Shown one piece after another: positions 1-13,842 of a stretch of 64,000 bases of DNA. The first letter of the stretch is position 1. Every line of letters begins with the position of its first letter. The notes under the pieces were generated by a model. It worked only from the letters and a program-made list of their open reading frames with translations, was not told the origin of the DNA and did not search any database. Position numbers and translations under genes: made by a program. Origin of the DNA: Klebsiella pneumoniae (GTDB taxonomy: Bacteria > Myxococcota_A > UBA796 > SXON01); contig CAMAXZ010000017.1 of the NCBI GenBank assembly GCA_945862325.1, positions 1 through 64,000 of the forward strand. Direction: 5' to 3'.

Positions 1-490
1 GCCCGAGCCCGACCGCCACGGCCGCCGCGGCGACGGCGGCGCCGTCACGCTTGCGCAGCGCGTGCGCGCGCCCGGACGCGCCCGCGACGAGGAGCCCGAC
101 GCCGAGCAGCGCACAGCCGAGCCAGGTGGCCTCGCCGGCGGTGACCGCCAGCATCCATGGCGCGAGGGCGGGGGCCGGGTACGCCGGTGCGATGCCGTCG
201 ACGAGGGAGCGGCGACCGAAATCCAGGTTGGCAGCGATGTCCGGGTCGCGGGGCGCGAGCGCCTGCGCGCGCCTCCATGCGAGGACCGCGTCCGCCGGGG
301 CTTCGGCCCGCCACAGGACATTGCCCAGGTTGTAATACACGTCCGCGTCCGCGTAGCCCTCGTTCACCAGCGTACGCAGGCCCGCCTCGGCCGAGGGGAG
401 ATCGCCTGCGGCGATCGCGTCGTTGGCCGCTGCGAACGTCGCCGACGGGTCGGCGAGCGCCAGCGTGACGAAGCAGAGCGCGGCGATCAC
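1..490 (-). CDS. BatE-like TPR protein (3' end outside window)
   Basis: Reverse-strand translation from GTG at 490 reads VIAALCFVTLALADPSATFAAANDAIAAGDLPSAEAGLRTLVNEGYADADVYYNLGNVLWRAEAPADAVLAWRRAQALAPRDPDIAANL, TPR-like; start overlaps the batD stop (GTGA). No stop inside window. Confidence 0.7.
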   Translation of the reverse strand, partial: MIAALCFVTLALADPSATFAAANDAIAAGDLPSAEAGLRTLVNEGYADADVYYNLGNVLWRAEAPADAVLAWRRAQALAPRDPDIAANLDFGRRSLVDGIAPAYPAPALAPWMLAVTAGEATWLGCALLGVGLLVAGASGRAHALRKRDGAAVAAAAVAVGLG

Positions 491-2097
491 GCCAAGGCCT
501 CCACCACCCGTCGCACGGCTTCTTCGGGGAGGTTGGCCGCGCCGCCGTATCGGGCGGCCTCGAGCGCGCGCCACGCCGTCTCCGCGGCGTCCGCGTGCGC
601 GCCGAGCCGACCGAGATCCTCGCGCCGCACCGCGTCCGGCGCGAGGCCGAGCCGACCGCCGATTCGGACGCGCAGCGCGCGTTCGAGCGCGGCGAGCCGC
701 GCCTCGGCGTCCCCGGGGAGGTCGTCGAGGGACACGCGCTCCTCGACGACCGGCGCGGTTGCAGCTCGACTCTGGCGCAGATGGGCTGCGGCGCGCCCGA
801 GGAGCAGCGCCGCCCCGGGCACGACGAGCAGCCAGGCCCAGGCGCGCGGGATCGGCGCGGACACGCGAACCGCGGTCCGGATCGGCAGGATGTCCTCGCC
901 GAGGGCGTCCACCGTCGCGTCCCCGCGCGTGCCCTGCGGGGCGAACGAGATCGGCGACGGCGCCTGCGCCGCCCCGTCCACCTCGATGGTGACGGGCTCG
1001 GTCTCTACCCTCGCGTAGCGCCCGGAGCTCGGGTCGAACACCGACAGGGCCACCGCCGCGACGGTGTGCGTCCCGCCTTCCTGCGGGACGAGCGCCCGCT
1101 TGAACGTGGCCTTTGCTCGGTACGCGCCATCGACGAGGCGAGCCGCCACCGTGGGCTGGTCGTCGTACACGCGAAACGCGGGGGCGTCCACCGGCGGGAG
1201 CGCGAGCCCCGCGAGCGGCCCGTCACCCTCCACGACGACCTCGAGGGTGACGGTCTCGCCGACGGCGACGCGGGACGGCGACGCGACTGCGGACACCGTG
1301 AAATTTCCGACCAAGCCTGAGAAATCCGCAGGACGCCCCTGGGACGGCAAGGCCTTGACGACCACGTCGGTCGGCTCCGCGGCGAAGTTCTCGGTTCGAA
1401 CGTCCCCAAAGGGCATCGCCGGAAAGGCGCGGCTGCGCGTCCGCCCGCGGCTCGATGGAAACTGGGCCGCGAGGACCCCGCCGGGGAGCCGGTGCCGACC
1501 CGCGGCGACGGCGCGAAGCGGGTACTGCAGCTCCTGCACGGTCAGCACGCGCCCTTCGCGCTCCACCTGGCCTTCGGTGTTCGAGGGCTCGACGCTCGCC
1601 TCCGGCGTGAGCCCGGGCGCCTCCGGCGGCACCCAACGCCCCGACAGGAGCGACTGCTCCGTCTCGAAGCGCATCGTGTACACGAGGACCTGGCCGACCC
1701 ACGCCTCCATGGCGCTCAGGCTCCCCCGCAGGGCGGCGCCGCCGTCCAGGCGCGGGTCGACGGTGAGCGTGACCGGCGCGGTGCGCACGGGCCCGGCGGA
1801 CGTGGGGACCGACCAGGGCCCGAGCGTGTACGATCCGCGGCGGTTGGCCATCACCTCGTAGGTGAACGTCGTCAGGATCGCACGATCGAAGTTGATGATC
1901 TGCGCACCCTGCCGGACCCCACGGTACACGAGGGCGAGCCCTTCCGGCGTCTGGAGCGTGGGCGGCACCGTGACCTCGGCGTCGCGGACCTCGATCTGCA
2001 GCGTCGCCGACTGCCCTTCGCGGAGGGTCTGGGGATCGAGCGAGACGACCACCTGCGCGGCCAGCGCCGCGGCGACGAGCGCGACGAGGGTCACCAT
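487..2097 (-). CDS. BatD-like protein (oxygen tolerance family)
   Basis: MVTLVALVAAALAAQVVVSLDPQTLREGQSATLQIEVRDAEVTVPPTLQTPEGLALVYRGVRQGAQIINFDRAILTTFTYEVMANRRGSYTLGPWSV is typical of BatD; sits in a Bat gene run. Start chosen at the signal peptide, not the 1140-aa track ORF start. Confidence 0.8.
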   Translation of the reverse strand: MVTLVALVAAALAAQVVVSLDPQTLREGQSATLQIEVRDAEVTVPPTLQTPEGLALVYRGVRQGAQIINFDRAILTTFTYEVMANRRGSYTLGPWSVPTSAGPVRTAPVTLTVDPRLDGGAALRGSLSAMEAWVGQVLVYTMRFETEQSLLSGRWVPPEAPGLTPEASVEPSNTEGQVEREGRVLTVQELQYPLRAVAAGRHRLPGGVLAAQFPSSRGRTRSRAFPAMPFGDVRTENFAAEPTDVVVKALPSQGRPADFSGLVGNFTVSAVASPSRVAVGETVTLEVVVEGDGPLAGLALPPVDAPAFRVYDDQPTVAARLVDGAYRAKATFKRALVPQEGGTHTVAAVALSVFDPSSGRYARVETEPVTIEVDGAAQAPSPISFAPQGTRGDATVDALGEDILPIRTAVRVSAPIPRAWAWLLVVPGAALLLGRAAAHLRQSRAATAPVVEERVSLDDLPGDAEARLAALERALRVRIGGRLGLAPDAVRREDLGRLGAHADAAETAWRALEAARYGGAANLPEEAVRRVVEALA

Positions 2098-3914
2098 CCC
2101 TTCTCCCCCGATCGGCCGCTCGCGCCGAGGCGCGGCGTCCCGTCCGGCACGGACTCCACGATCCGCGCGGCCTCGTCCGGGCTCATTCCGTCCGGCGCGG
2201 GTTGCTCCGACGCCGACGCGGGGGTCTCGGTCGGTTCTCCCACCTCGGGCTCGCCCTCTTCGTCGGCCGCCGGCGGCGGCGGCGCCGCGGGGTCCGCGGG
2301 GGGTGGCTGCGCGGGTTCCGCCGGGTCCGCCTCTCCCGGCTCTCCCGGCTCCGCCGGCTGAGGCTCGGCCCCGTCGGAGGGCTCGGACGGGTCGCCCTGG
2401 GAGGCGTCGTCCTGCTCCTGCTGTTGCGTGTCGCTCTCGCCGTCCTCGCCCTGCGGCTCCTTCGGCGGCGGCTCGCGCAAGCGCGCCGCGATCTCCTTGC
2501 GGACCGCCGCGGCGTTGTCGCCGGCCGCCGACCACGTCGGGTCCTTCGCGGCCGCGGCGTCGAAGTCCTCCGCGGCCACCTGGAGCTTCCCGGCGGCGTA
2601 GGCCGCGTGTCCGGCGTTGAAGAGGTGCCGGGAGGCGCGCTCCGGATCGAGGTCGGCCAACGTGCGGTACATGCGCTCCGCGTCGCGGTAGCGACCCGAG
2701 CGGTACAGAGACTCGGCCAACGCGCCGGTCACGTCGGCATCGTTCGGATTCTGGACCCGGGCCTGCCCGAGCGCCGACACCGCGTCTTCCCAACGCCCCG
2801 CCCGCCAGGCCGCGAGCCCCTCGCTCGACGCGTCGGCGCGCGCAGGCGTCGGGGCCATCGCGAGGAGCAGGGCGAGGGCGCCCGCGACGCGCCACCCTCG
2901 CGACCACGCCCAGGGCGCGCGGCGCCCGCCGACCCCGGCGAGCGCGCTGGACACCAGCGCGACGAGCGCGGCGGCCAGCGGCCACTGATAGTGCTCGTGC
3001 CACTGTTTGTCGCGACGTACGCCCCGCTCGGAGGCCGCGAGGGTCCCGCGGATCTCCTGTTCGTACAGGGCGCGCACGTCGGCGTCGGAGGGCACGGAGC
3101 GCACGTACGCGCCGCCCGTGTCCGAAGCAAGCCGCTTGAGCCGCGCTTCGTCGAGGCGGCTCACGACGACGGCGCCGGTCGCGTCCTCGAGGATGCCGCC
3201 GCGGGCGTCCGGCACCGGACCGCCCTCCGGGGTCCCGACGCCGAGCGCGTAGACCACGACACCGGCGTCGCGCGCCCGCGCGACCGCGGCGTCGAGCGCG
3301 CCCTCCGCGTCGTGGGCCTCGCCGTCGCTCACGAGGAGGATCGCGCGCCCCTTCTCCGGAGAGCGCGACAACACCTGCGTCGCCGCGTCGAGGGCGCCCG
3401 CGAGCGCCGTGCCTTGCGCGCGGATCATGGAGGTCTCGGACTCGCCGACCGCCCACGCGAAGGTGCCGTAGTCCACCGTGGGGGGGATCCGCACCCAGGC
3501 CAGCTCCGCGAATGCCACGAGGCCGATGGCGTCCCCGCGGAGCAGCGCGGTGAGATCCGCGAGCTCCCGCCGCGCCAGCTCGAGGCGCGACGGCGGCGCG
3601 TCCCGCGCGTCCATGCTCCGGGAGACGTCGAGCACGACCATGATCGTCGTGCCCTCGAGCGTGCGCGTCTGCCAGGTGAAGCCGAGCCGTGGCCCCGCCA
3701 GCGCCAGCGCAGCCAGCCCCGCGAACAGCACCGCGGCCACGCCTTGCCAGGTCCGCGCGCGCGCGACGCCCGGCGGCAGGAGGGTCGCCAGCACCTCGTC
3801 GCTCGCGATGAGGCGAAGCGCCGCGGCGCGACGTGACGCCCCATGAACCACGACGATCGCCACGAACGGCGCGAGCAGGAGCACCGCGAGGAGCTCCGGT
3901 GCGGCCCACGTCAC
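2091..3914 (-). CDS. BatB/BatC-like fusion: VWA domain plus TPR repeats
   Basis: VVLDVSRSMDARDAPPSRLELARRELADLTALLRGDAIGLVAFA (VWA, MIDAS-like DxSxS), then TPR segments (YRSGRYRDAERMYRTLADLDPERASRHLFNAGHAAYAAGKL) and an acidic/Pro-rich tail. GTG start overlaps the previous stop. Confidence 0.8.
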   Translation of the reverse strand: MTWAAPELLAVLLLAPFVAIVVVHGASRRAAALRLIASDEVLATLLPPGVARARTWQGVAAVLFAGLAALALAGPRLGFTWQTRTLEGTTIMVVLDVSRSMDARDAPPSRLELARRELADLTALLRGDAIGLVAFAELAWVRIPPTVDYGTFAWAVGESETSMIRAQGTALAGALDAATQVLSRSPEKGRAILLVSDGEAHDAEGALDAAVARARDAGVVVYALGVGTPEGGPVPDARGGILEDATGAVVVSRLDEARLKRLASDTGGAYVRSVPSDADVRALYEQEIRGTLAASERGVRRDKQWHEHYQWPLAAALVALVSSALAGVGGRRAPWAWSRGWRVAGALALLLAMAPTPARADASSEGLAAWRAGRWEDAVSALGQARVQNPNDADVTGALAESLYRSGRYRDAERMYRTLADLDPERASRHLFNAGHAAYAAGKLQVAAEDFDAAAAKDPTWSAAGDNAAAVRKEIAARLREPPPKEPQGEDGESDTQQQEQDDASQGDPSEPSDGAEPQPAEPGEPGEADPAEPAQPPPADPAAPPPPAADEEGEPEVGEPTETPASASEQPAPDGMSPDEAARIVESVPDGTPRLGASGRSGEKGW

Positions 3915-4876
3915 GGCAGCCTCCGAAGGAGCGTGTGGCTCGACAGGAGGTGGATGCCCCACAAGACCAGCGCGGGCACGAGCGCGTAGCGGAAGCGCTC
4001 GTCGCGGTGCACGAACTCGCGGGTGCGGCCGGTGGTCATCTCGAGCGTGTCGATCTCGTCGTACACGGCCTGAAGCGCGCTGGCGTCGGCGGCCCGGTAG
4101 TAGCGGCCGCCCGTTCGCGCGGCGACGCCACGCAGGGTGTCTTCGTCGATCTCGCCGCTCCCTCCCCGCAAGACGCGCTGGAGCGGGCCCGCCGACGCGC
4201 CGACGCCGATCGTGTACACGCGAATCCCCAAGGCAGCGGCTGCTTCTGCCGCAACGAGCGGAGCCACCGGGCCGGCGTTCGACTGCCCGTCGGTGATGAG
4301 CACCATCACACGGGAGGGCGCGTCGATCTCCTTCATGCGCTTCGCGCCGACCGCGATCGCCGAGCCCACCGCCGTCGCGTTTCGGCCCGCCATTCCGAGC
4401 TCGAGCTGGCTGATGAAGTCGATCAGGGCGTCGTGATCGGTCGTGAGCGGGACCATCACGAATGCCTCTTCGCCGAAGGTCAGCAGGCCGACCCGGTCGT
4501 GCGTGCGCTCCGCGACGAAGCGCGCCATCACGATCTGCGACGCTTGCAGCCGATTGAGCGGCCGCGCCATCGTGCCCATGTCCGGCGCCTCCATCGAGCC
4601 GGACGTGTCGATGGCGAGGAGGATGTCGATGCCCGGCGTCTCCACGATGGTCTCTCGCCCCACCACCTGCGGGCGCGCGAGGGCGACCACGACGAGCGCG
4701 ATGACCGCGCTCTCCAGCGCCGGGAGGAGCACGGCGGCGCCGACCCGCGCCGTGTGACCGCCGCGAACCGCCCCGACCGCACCGAAGCGGAGGGCGTGCG
4801 GCCGCCACCACGCGAGCCAGGGGGCTGCGGCGAGCGGAAGGGCGAAGAACCAGAGCGGGCTCATCCACTCGATCAC
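3911..4876 (-). CDS. BatA-like VWA domain membrane protein
   Basis: SPLWFFALPLAAAPWLAWWR...IDILLAIDTSGSMEAPDMG...VGLLTFGEEAFVMVPLTTDHDALIDFI; VWA with DxSxS. Confidence 0.82.
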   Translation of the reverse strand: MIEWMSPLWFFALPLAAAPWLAWWRPHALRFGAVGAVRGGHTARVGAAVLLPALESAVIALVVVALARPQVVGRETIVETPGIDILLAIDTSGSMEAPDMGTMARPLNRLQASQIVMARFVAERTHDRVGLLTFGEEAFVMVPLTTDHDALIDFISQLELGMAGRNATAVGSAIAVGAKRMKEIDAPSRVMVLITDGQSNAGPVAPLVAAEAAAALGIRVYTIGVGASAGPLQRVLRGGSGEIDEDTLRGVAARTGGRYYRAADASALQAVYDEIDTLEMTTGRTREFVHRDERFRYALVPALVLWGIHLLSSHTLLRRLP

Positions 4877-5646
4877 GACGCTCTCCGGCGCGCGCGGACG
4901 AGCGCGTCGAAATCTTCGTCGAACTTCTCGAACAGCGCAGCCGCGGCGCCGCGCTCCGAGAACTTCACGAGGTCCATCGCCGACAAGAGCCGGCGCGCGC
5001 GGTCGAGGTCCGCGGCGGGCAGGTCCACCGCGAGATTGTCGAGGATCTCCTTTGTGGTGCGCGCGGTCGCCGGGAACCGCTCCGTCGCGTCGAGGTAGCG
5101 ACGGTACACGCTCGACAGCTCCAGCGCGAGCGCCTCGGGGGCCAGATCCTCGCGCGCGCGAACGGTCCGCCATTCGCGTCGCGCTCGCGCGTCCGGCGCC
5201 TCCGGCGGAGGCGGAGGCGGGGCCGGAGCGAGGCGCCTCGCCATGTTCACGAGGAGCCACCCCACGATCGTCGCCGCGACCGCCGCGGCGACGTACCACG
5301 GCCACCGCGACGGGGGCGCCGGGCTGTACGGCACGAGCTCCGCCATGGGCCCGCCGGTGGGCCCTTCGACGCCGATGTCGAAGAACAGCCGCACGGGACC
5401 GTCGGCCGCCGGAACATCCACGACATACGCCCCCGGATCGCCGCGCAGCTCCCACACGGCGCTGCCGTCGTCCCCGATCGCGCGCGGGGTCACGGTGAGC
5501 GTCGTGAGCGCGGGGAGCTCGGTGCCCGCGGGGGCGTGCAGCACGACGGGCTGGCCCTCGTCCACCGACCGGTCTTCGATCCAAACGCCCGGATCGGGCG
5601 CGACGACCACCGGCGGCTCGGCGCACGCGAGGAGCAGCACGATCAC
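4873..5646 (-). CDS. Membrane-anchored protein of the Bat operon (DUF4381-like position)
   Basis: Lipoprotein-like N-terminus MIVLLLACAEPP, one TM (WPWYVAAAVAATIVGWLLVNMARRL), C-terminal helical region; overlaps both neighbours by 4 bp. Confidence 0.6.
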   Translation of the reverse strand: MIVLLLACAEPPVVVAPDPGVWIEDRSVDEGQPVVLHAPAGTELPALTTLTVTPRAIGDDGSAVWELRGDPGAYVVDVPAADGPVRLFFDIGVEGPTGGPMAELVPYSPAPPSRWPWYVAAAVAATIVGWLLVNMARRLAPAPPPPPPEAPDARARREWRTVRAREDLAPEALALELSSVYRRYLDATERFPATARTTKEILDNLAVDLPAADLDRARRLLSAMDLVKFSERGAAAALFEKFDEDFDALVRARRRAS

Positions 5647-6503
5647 GCGCGCGCCCCACGGAAGTGTTGCTGCAACTTCAAGAACGCGTCGTCCTTGGTC
5701 GACACCGCGCTCGCCGCGACACCGAAGCGTCGAAGCTCCGCGAGCCGCTCCGCGCGCGCCCGGGTGGCGACCATCGAGCCCACGTCGCGGGTGACGATCG
5801 CGCCCGTCTCGGCGTCCTGGAGGGTGACCAGGCCGACGCCCGGCAAGCGCTCCTCCAGGGGATCGTGCACGAGGAGCGCATGCACCCGGTGGCGCCCCGC
5901 GAGCGCCCCGATCTGGTCGAGGAACGGCTTCGGCCCCAAGAAGTCCGACAACACCACGACGACGGCGCGCCGCCGCATCACGCTCGACGCGAACGCGAGC
6001 GCCGCGGCGAGGTCGGTCTGGTGGCCCTCGGCGTGACGCTCGAACGCGGCCTGCACCACGCTCCAGCCGTGGCCGCGGCTCTTGCGCGGCGGCAGGTAGC
6101 GCTCGACGCGGTCGGTGAACGCCACGAGGCCCACCCGGTCGTTGCTGCGCAGGGCCGCGTACGCGAGGCCCCCCGCGAGCCGGGCGATCTGCAAGCGCTT
6201 GTCGGTGCGGCCGTCAGCCCCGCCGCCGCCGAAGCGAACCGAGCCGCTCACGTCGATCACGAGGAGCAACGTCAGCTCGCGCTCCTCGCGGAACACCTTC
6301 ACCCACGCCTCGTCCGAGCGCGCCGTCACGTTCCAGTCGATGCGACGCACGTCGTCGCCCGGCTCGTACGCGCGGACCTCCTCGAACTCCATCCCGCTGC
6401 CCTTGAACGCGGAGCGGTAGTCGCCGGCCAGCAGCGCGTCGACACGACGCCCGGCCTGCACGTGGAGGCGCTTGATCTGGCGAAGTTCGTCGGCGGTCAG
6501 CAC
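5643..6503 (-). CDS. DUF58 domain-containing protein
   Basis: GDYRSAFKGSGMEFEEVRAYEPGDDVRRIDWNVTARSDEAWVKVFREERELTLLLVIDVSGSVRFG is the DUF58 signature. Confidence 0.92.
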   Translation of the reverse strand: MLTADELRQIKRLHVQAGRRVDALLAGDYRSAFKGSGMEFEEVRAYEPGDDVRRIDWNVTARSDEAWVKVFREERELTLLLVIDVSGSVRFGGGGADGRTDKRLQIARLAGGLAYAALRSNDRVGLVAFTDRVERYLPPRKSRGHGWSVVQAAFERHAEGHQTDLAAALAFASSVMRRRAVVVVLSDFLGPKPFLDQIGALAGRHRVHALLVHDPLEERLPGVGLVTLQDAETGAIVTRDVGSMVATRARAERLAELRRFGVAASAVSTKDDAFLKLQQHFRGARA

Positions 6504-6513
6504 CTGACGGCCC

Positions 6514-7485
6514 TCAGGGCGTCTTCACCGACGCGAGGATCTCGCGGACCACCTGGTCCGCGGTCACCTGCTCGGCCTCCGCTTCGTACGTCAACAATAC
6601 GCGATGGCGCAGCACGTCGGGCGCGACTTCCTTCACGTCGTCGGGGGTCGCGAAGTCACGCCCGTCCAGCAGCGCCGTGGCGCGCGCCGCCCCCGCCAGC
6701 GCGAGCGTCGCGCGAGGCGAGGCTCCGTACTGGACGAAGCGCGCCAAGCGCGGCGACACGGTCGCGGGTTGCCGCGTCGCGTGCACGAGGCTGACGATGT
6801 AGGTCGCGAGCACCGGCTTCAGGGTGACGTCGCGCGTGAGGGCCTGCATCGCGATGAGGTCTTCGGGGTGGAGGACCGCCGTCGGCGGGTCCAGGGGGCG
6901 GTTCGCCCGGATCAACACCTCACGCTCCTCGTCCGCCGTCGGGTACGTCACCACGAGCTTCATCAAGAACCGGTCGACCTGCGCCTCCGGCAGTGGGTAC
7001 GTCCCTTCCTGCTCGATGGGGTTTTGCGTCGCGAGCACCAGGAACGGCCGTTCGAGCGGCCACGTCGCGTCCGCGAGGGTGACCTGGCGCTCCTGCATCG
7101 CCTCGAGCAGCGCCGACTGCACCTTGGCCGGGGCGCGGTTGATCTCGTCGGCGAGCAGCACATTGGTGAAGATGGGGCCCCGCCGCGTGGTGAACGTCCC
7201 GTCGCGGGGGTTGTAGATCTGGGTGCCGAGCACGTCGGCAGGAAGCAGATCCGGCGTGAACTGCACGCGGGCAAAGCGGGCGTGCAAGGTGGCGGCCAGC
7301 GCCTTGACCGCGGTGGTCTTCGCGAGGCCCGGCACGCCTTCGAGCAGCAGGTGACCGTCGGCGAGCAGCGCCACGAGCAGCCGGTCGATCATGCTCTTCT
7401 GGCCGACGATCACCCGTCCGACCTGTTCACGCACCGCCGCGAGCTTGCGCGCCGCCTCGGCGACAGTGGTCGTACCTTCGGTCAT
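6514..7485 (-). CDS. MoxR family AAA+ ATPase
   Basis: MTEGTTTVAEAARKLAAVREQVGRVIVGQKSMIDRLLVALLADGHLLLEGVPGLAKTTAVKALA...LLADEINRAPAKVQSALLEAMQERQVT; Walker A/B. Start at MTEG preferred over the track start at 7503. Confidence 0.93.
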   Translation of the reverse strand: MTEGTTTVAEAARKLAAVREQVGRVIVGQKSMIDRLLVALLADGHLLLEGVPGLAKTTAVKALAATLHARFARVQFTPDLLPADVLGTQIYNPRDGTFTTRRGPIFTNVLLADEINRAPAKVQSALLEAMQERQVTLADATWPLERPFLVLATQNPIEQEGTYPLPEAQVDRFLMKLVVTYPTADEEREVLIRANRPLDPPTAVLHPEDLIAMQALTRDVTLKPVLATYIVSLVHATRQPATVSPRLARFVQYGASPRATLALAGAARATALLDGRDFATPDDVKEVAPDVLRHRVLLTYEAEAEQVTADQVVREILASVKTP

Positions 7486-7561
7486 GCACCCCTCCTTCCA
7501 CACGTACGCCCGGGGGCGAGCTCGACGCCAGCCGGTCGCTGTGACGTTTCGTCGCGACGCC

Positions 7562-8665
7562 TCAGGTCGACCATCGGAAGAAGTCCTTCCAGATGCTCCG
7601 GTCCTTCACGTGGGCGTCCTGAAGGGAAGCGAGCTGGCGGACCAGCTCCTCCTCCTTGGCCGTCATCACCTTCGGCACCGCGACGACGACCTGCACGAGG
7701 TGGTCTCCGCGTCCACGGCCGTTCAACGACGGCACGCCCTTGCCGCGCAGGGTCACCACCTTGCCGCTCGGTGTCCCGCGTTCGAGCTCGATCTGCTCCT
7801 CGCCGTCGACCGTCGGCACCTGCACCGTGCCGCCCAGGCACGCCGTGGCGTAGCTGATCGGGATCTGGCACAGGACGTTGTTGCCGTCGCGCCCGAACAT
7901 CTCGTGTTCGGCCACCCGCAACGTGATGTACAGGTCGCCCGGGGTCGAGCCCGGGTCTCCCACGTCGCCCTTCCCTTGCAGGCGGAGCTGCATCCCGTCG
8001 TCCACGCCCGCCGGAATGGTGACCTTGAGCTTGTCCGTCACGCGCGTGCGACCCTGGCCGGAACACGAGGTGCAACGCTCCTTCACCACACGTCCCCGCC
8101 CCTCACACGTGGGACAGACGGTGCGAATGCGCAGGAACATCTGCGCCTGGATCACCTCGCCCGCGCCACGGCATGTGCCACACGTGGTGGGCTGCGACCC
8201 CGGCGCCGCGCCGGACCCGCCGCACGGCTCGCACATCGCGTGCTTCGGAACCTGTACTTCCTTCTCGACACCCTTCACGGCCTCGAGGAACTCGATCGTG
8301 AGCGGGTACTCGAGGTCGGGCCCGCGGCGCGCGCCGCGCCGCCGGCCACCACCGCCGAGCCCGAACAAGTCTCCGAACAAATCGCCGAAGTGGCTGAAGA
8401 CCTCGTCGGCGTTCTCGAAGCCCGCGTTGAGCCCGGCCCCACGCAGTCCGTCGTGCCCGAAACGGTCGTACATCTGACGCTTCTGGTCGTCGCCGAGGAT
8501 CTCGTACGCCTCCGCGACCTCTTTGAACGCCGCCTCCGCGTCTTTGTCCCCCGGGTTTTTGTCCGGATGGAACTTCATCGCGAGCTGCCGGAACGCGCGT
8601 TTGATGTCGGCCGCCGGTGCGTTCCGCGGAACGCCCAGCACCTCGTAGTAGTCACGCTTCGGCAT
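7562..8665 (-). CDS. dnaJ: Molecular chaperone DnaJ
   Basis: J domain [42 protein letters not shown] region, four zinc-finger CxxC motifs ([32 protein letters not shown]). Confidence 0.96.
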   Translation of the reverse strand: MPKRDYYEVLGVPRNAPAADIKRAFRQLAMKFHPDKNPGDKDAEAAFKEVAEAYEILGDDQKRQMYDRFGHDGLRGAGLNAGFENADEVFSHFGDLFGDLFGLGGGGRRRGARRGPDLEYPLTIEFLEAVKGVEKEVQVPKHAMCEPCGGSGAAPGSQPTTCGTCRGAGEVIQAQMFLRIRTVCPTCEGRGRVVKERCTSCSGQGRTRVTDKLKVTIPAGVDDGMQLRLQGKGDVGDPGSTPGDLYITLRVAEHEMFGRDGNNVLCQIPISYATACLGGTVQVPTVDGEEQIELERGTPSGKVVTLRGKGVPSLNGRGRGDHLVQVVVAVPKVMTAKEEELVRQLASLQDAHVKDRSIWKDFFRWST

Positions 8666-8721
8666 CGGGGGTCGGCGCCTCCTGGGGGGTCAGGCGCGGG
8701 TCGGGGCCCGCGCCGCTCGGC

Positions 8722-10614
<1,893 letters not shown>

Positions 10615-10709
10615 AGCGTTCTCCTCCCCGCGCCGGTGACCGCGCGATACAACCGTTCATTCCTGTGTTTCGCGCCGCGGCACGGGGGTGCAGCGGCCGA
10701 TTCGGCAAG

Positions 10710-10737
10710 AGGGTAATCCCCGAGCACGTGCCGTCAA
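10710..10737 (-). promoter_or_regulatory. Candidate dnaK promoter TTGACG-N16-TACCCT
   Basis: Reverse-strand reading TTGACG GCACGTGCTCGGGGAT TACCCT, about 95 bp upstream of the dnaK start; same architecture as upstream of both groESL operons. Confidence 0.5.
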
Positions 10738-10884
10738 CGGGCTGGGCGCGCGGATGAGCCTTCGTCGCGCGACACCGGCACGACGGAACTCCCGCAGCGG
10801 GATTAATCCAGGTTCCGAACACCGTATTCGCAAGATCACGCCCGGAGGAAACGCGCCCCGACGAAAATTCACGACCCCGCCGCG

Positions 10885-10912
10885 TTGACGCCGACGGGCG
10901 CGTGTCTACCCC
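10885..10912 (+). promoter_or_regulatory. Candidate groESL1 promoter TTGACG-N16-TACCCC
   Basis: ttgacg ccgacgggcgcgtgtc tacccc, about 53 bp upstream of the groES1 ATG. Confidence 0.5.
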
Positions 10913-10965
10913 TTCGCCGCTCGCAGTCGGCCTTGCGCCGCTGCCAACCCCCAACGGAGTTCCGA

Positions 10966-11256
10966 ATGAAGTTCCGTCCGCTCTACGACCGCGTCCTCGT
11001 CAAGCGCGTCACCACCGAAGCCCGCAGCGCCGGTGGCCTCATCATCCCCGACTCCGCCAAGGAGAAGCCGCAGGAGGCGGAAGTCATCGCCGTCGGCTCC
11101 GGCCGCGTCCTCGAGGACGGCAACGTCCGTCCCGTCAGCGTCGCCGTGGGCGACCGCGTGCTGTTCGGCAAGTACACGGGCGACGAAATCAAGCTCGAAG
11201 GTGAGGAGCACATCATCCTGCGCGAGGAAGACATCCTCGCCGTGCTCGAGAAGTAG
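10966..11256 (+). CDS. groES: Co-chaperonin GroES (copy 1)
   Basis: [47 protein letters not shown]...[17 protein letters not shown]. Confidence 0.97.
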   Translation: MKFRPLYDRVLVKRVTTEARSAGGLIIPDSAKEKPQEAEVIAVGSGRVLEDGNVRPVSVAVGDRVLFGKYTGDEIKLEGEEHIILREEDILAVLEK

Positions 11257-12963
<1,707 letters not shown>

Positions 12964-12994
12964 CGGTCCGGGCGGGGCTACCTCGCCGAAGGGC

Positions 12995-13029
12995 GCGGCC
13001 CGGGCAACCGCCCGGGCCGCCTCGTTTTT
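12995..13029 (+). terminator. Rho-independent terminator after groESL1
   Basis: Perfect 11-bp stem GCGGCCCGGGC / GCCCGGGCCGC (loop AACC) followed by CTCG then TTTTT. Confidence 0.88.
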
Positions 13030-13050
13030 GGGACCGGGATAGCGAGAGGC

Positions 13051-13842
13051 ATGCCCATCCGCGCCGAACGCCTCGACGATGTCCTGCTGTTGACGATCGA
13101 ACGTCCGGAGCGACGAAACGCCCTGGATCTCGACCTCTGGCACGCCCTGCGCGACGCGTGCGTGGGCGCGGACGGCGTGCGCGCGGTGGTGCTGACCGGG
13201 GCAGGCGGTCACTTCTGCGCCGGAATGGACCTGAACGCGGACAACCCGCTCGTGGCGCAGATCGCGCCGGCGGTGTTCGAGGGGCGCGAGGGTCCCGCCT
13301 ACGCCACCATCCGGGAGCTCAAGGAGTGTGTGGGGGCGCTCGCCGACGTGCAGGTCCCGACGTTCGCGGCCATCGAAGGGGCGTGCCTCGGCAGCGGCCT
13401 CGAGGTCGCGCTGGCCTGCGACGTGCGCATCGCCGCGAGAAACGCCACCATCGGCATCCCTGAGGTCGCGGTGGGCATGGTCCCCGACGTCGGCGGCTGC
13501 GCGCGCCTGACGCGCCTCGTCGGCCCCGGCCGCGCCGCGGACCTCATCGTCACCGGTCGGCGCATCGACGGCGACGAGGCGTATCGCCTCGGGGTGGTCG
13601 AGCGCGTGGTGGAGCCCGGCGAGGCCCTGAACGTGGCCCTGGCCGCGGCCAGGCAAGCGGCCGCAAACGCCCCGGTGGCCGTGCGCATGGCGCTGCGGGT
13701 CGTGCGCGTGGCGCCCGACCTGGGCCTCGACGAGGCGCTCTCGACCGAGACGCAAGCGGGGGTCGTCGCGCTGACCAGCGGCGAGCCCGCGGAGGGGCTC
13801 GCGGCGTTCGCCGAGCGACGCGCCCCGCGCTGGCCCGCATGA
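13051..13842 (+). CDS. Enoyl-CoA hydratase/isomerase family protein
   Basis: MPIRAERLDDVLLLTIERPERRNALDLDLWHAL...AVVLTGAGGHFCAGMDLNAD...GACLGSGLEVALACDVRIAARNATIGIPEVAVGMVPDVGG. Confidence 0.93.
   Translation: MPIRAERLDDVLLLTIERPERRNALDLDLWHALRDACVGADGVRAVVLTGAGGHFCAGMDLNADNPLVAQIAPAVFEGREGPAYATIRELKECVGALADVQVPTFAAIEGACLGSGLEVALACDVRIAARNATIGIPEVAVGMVPDVGGCARLTRLVGPGRAADLIVTGRRIDGDEAYRLGVVERVVEPGEALNVALAAARQAAANAPVAVRMALRVVRVAPDLGLDEALSTETQAGVVALTSGEPAEGLAAFAERRAPRWPA

Noticed and set aside
10615-10965. CIRCE element or sigma32 promoter between dnaK and groES1
   Set aside because: I looked for TTAGCACTC-N9-GAGTGCTAA and CTTGAAA/CCCCAT boxes and did not find convincing matches.
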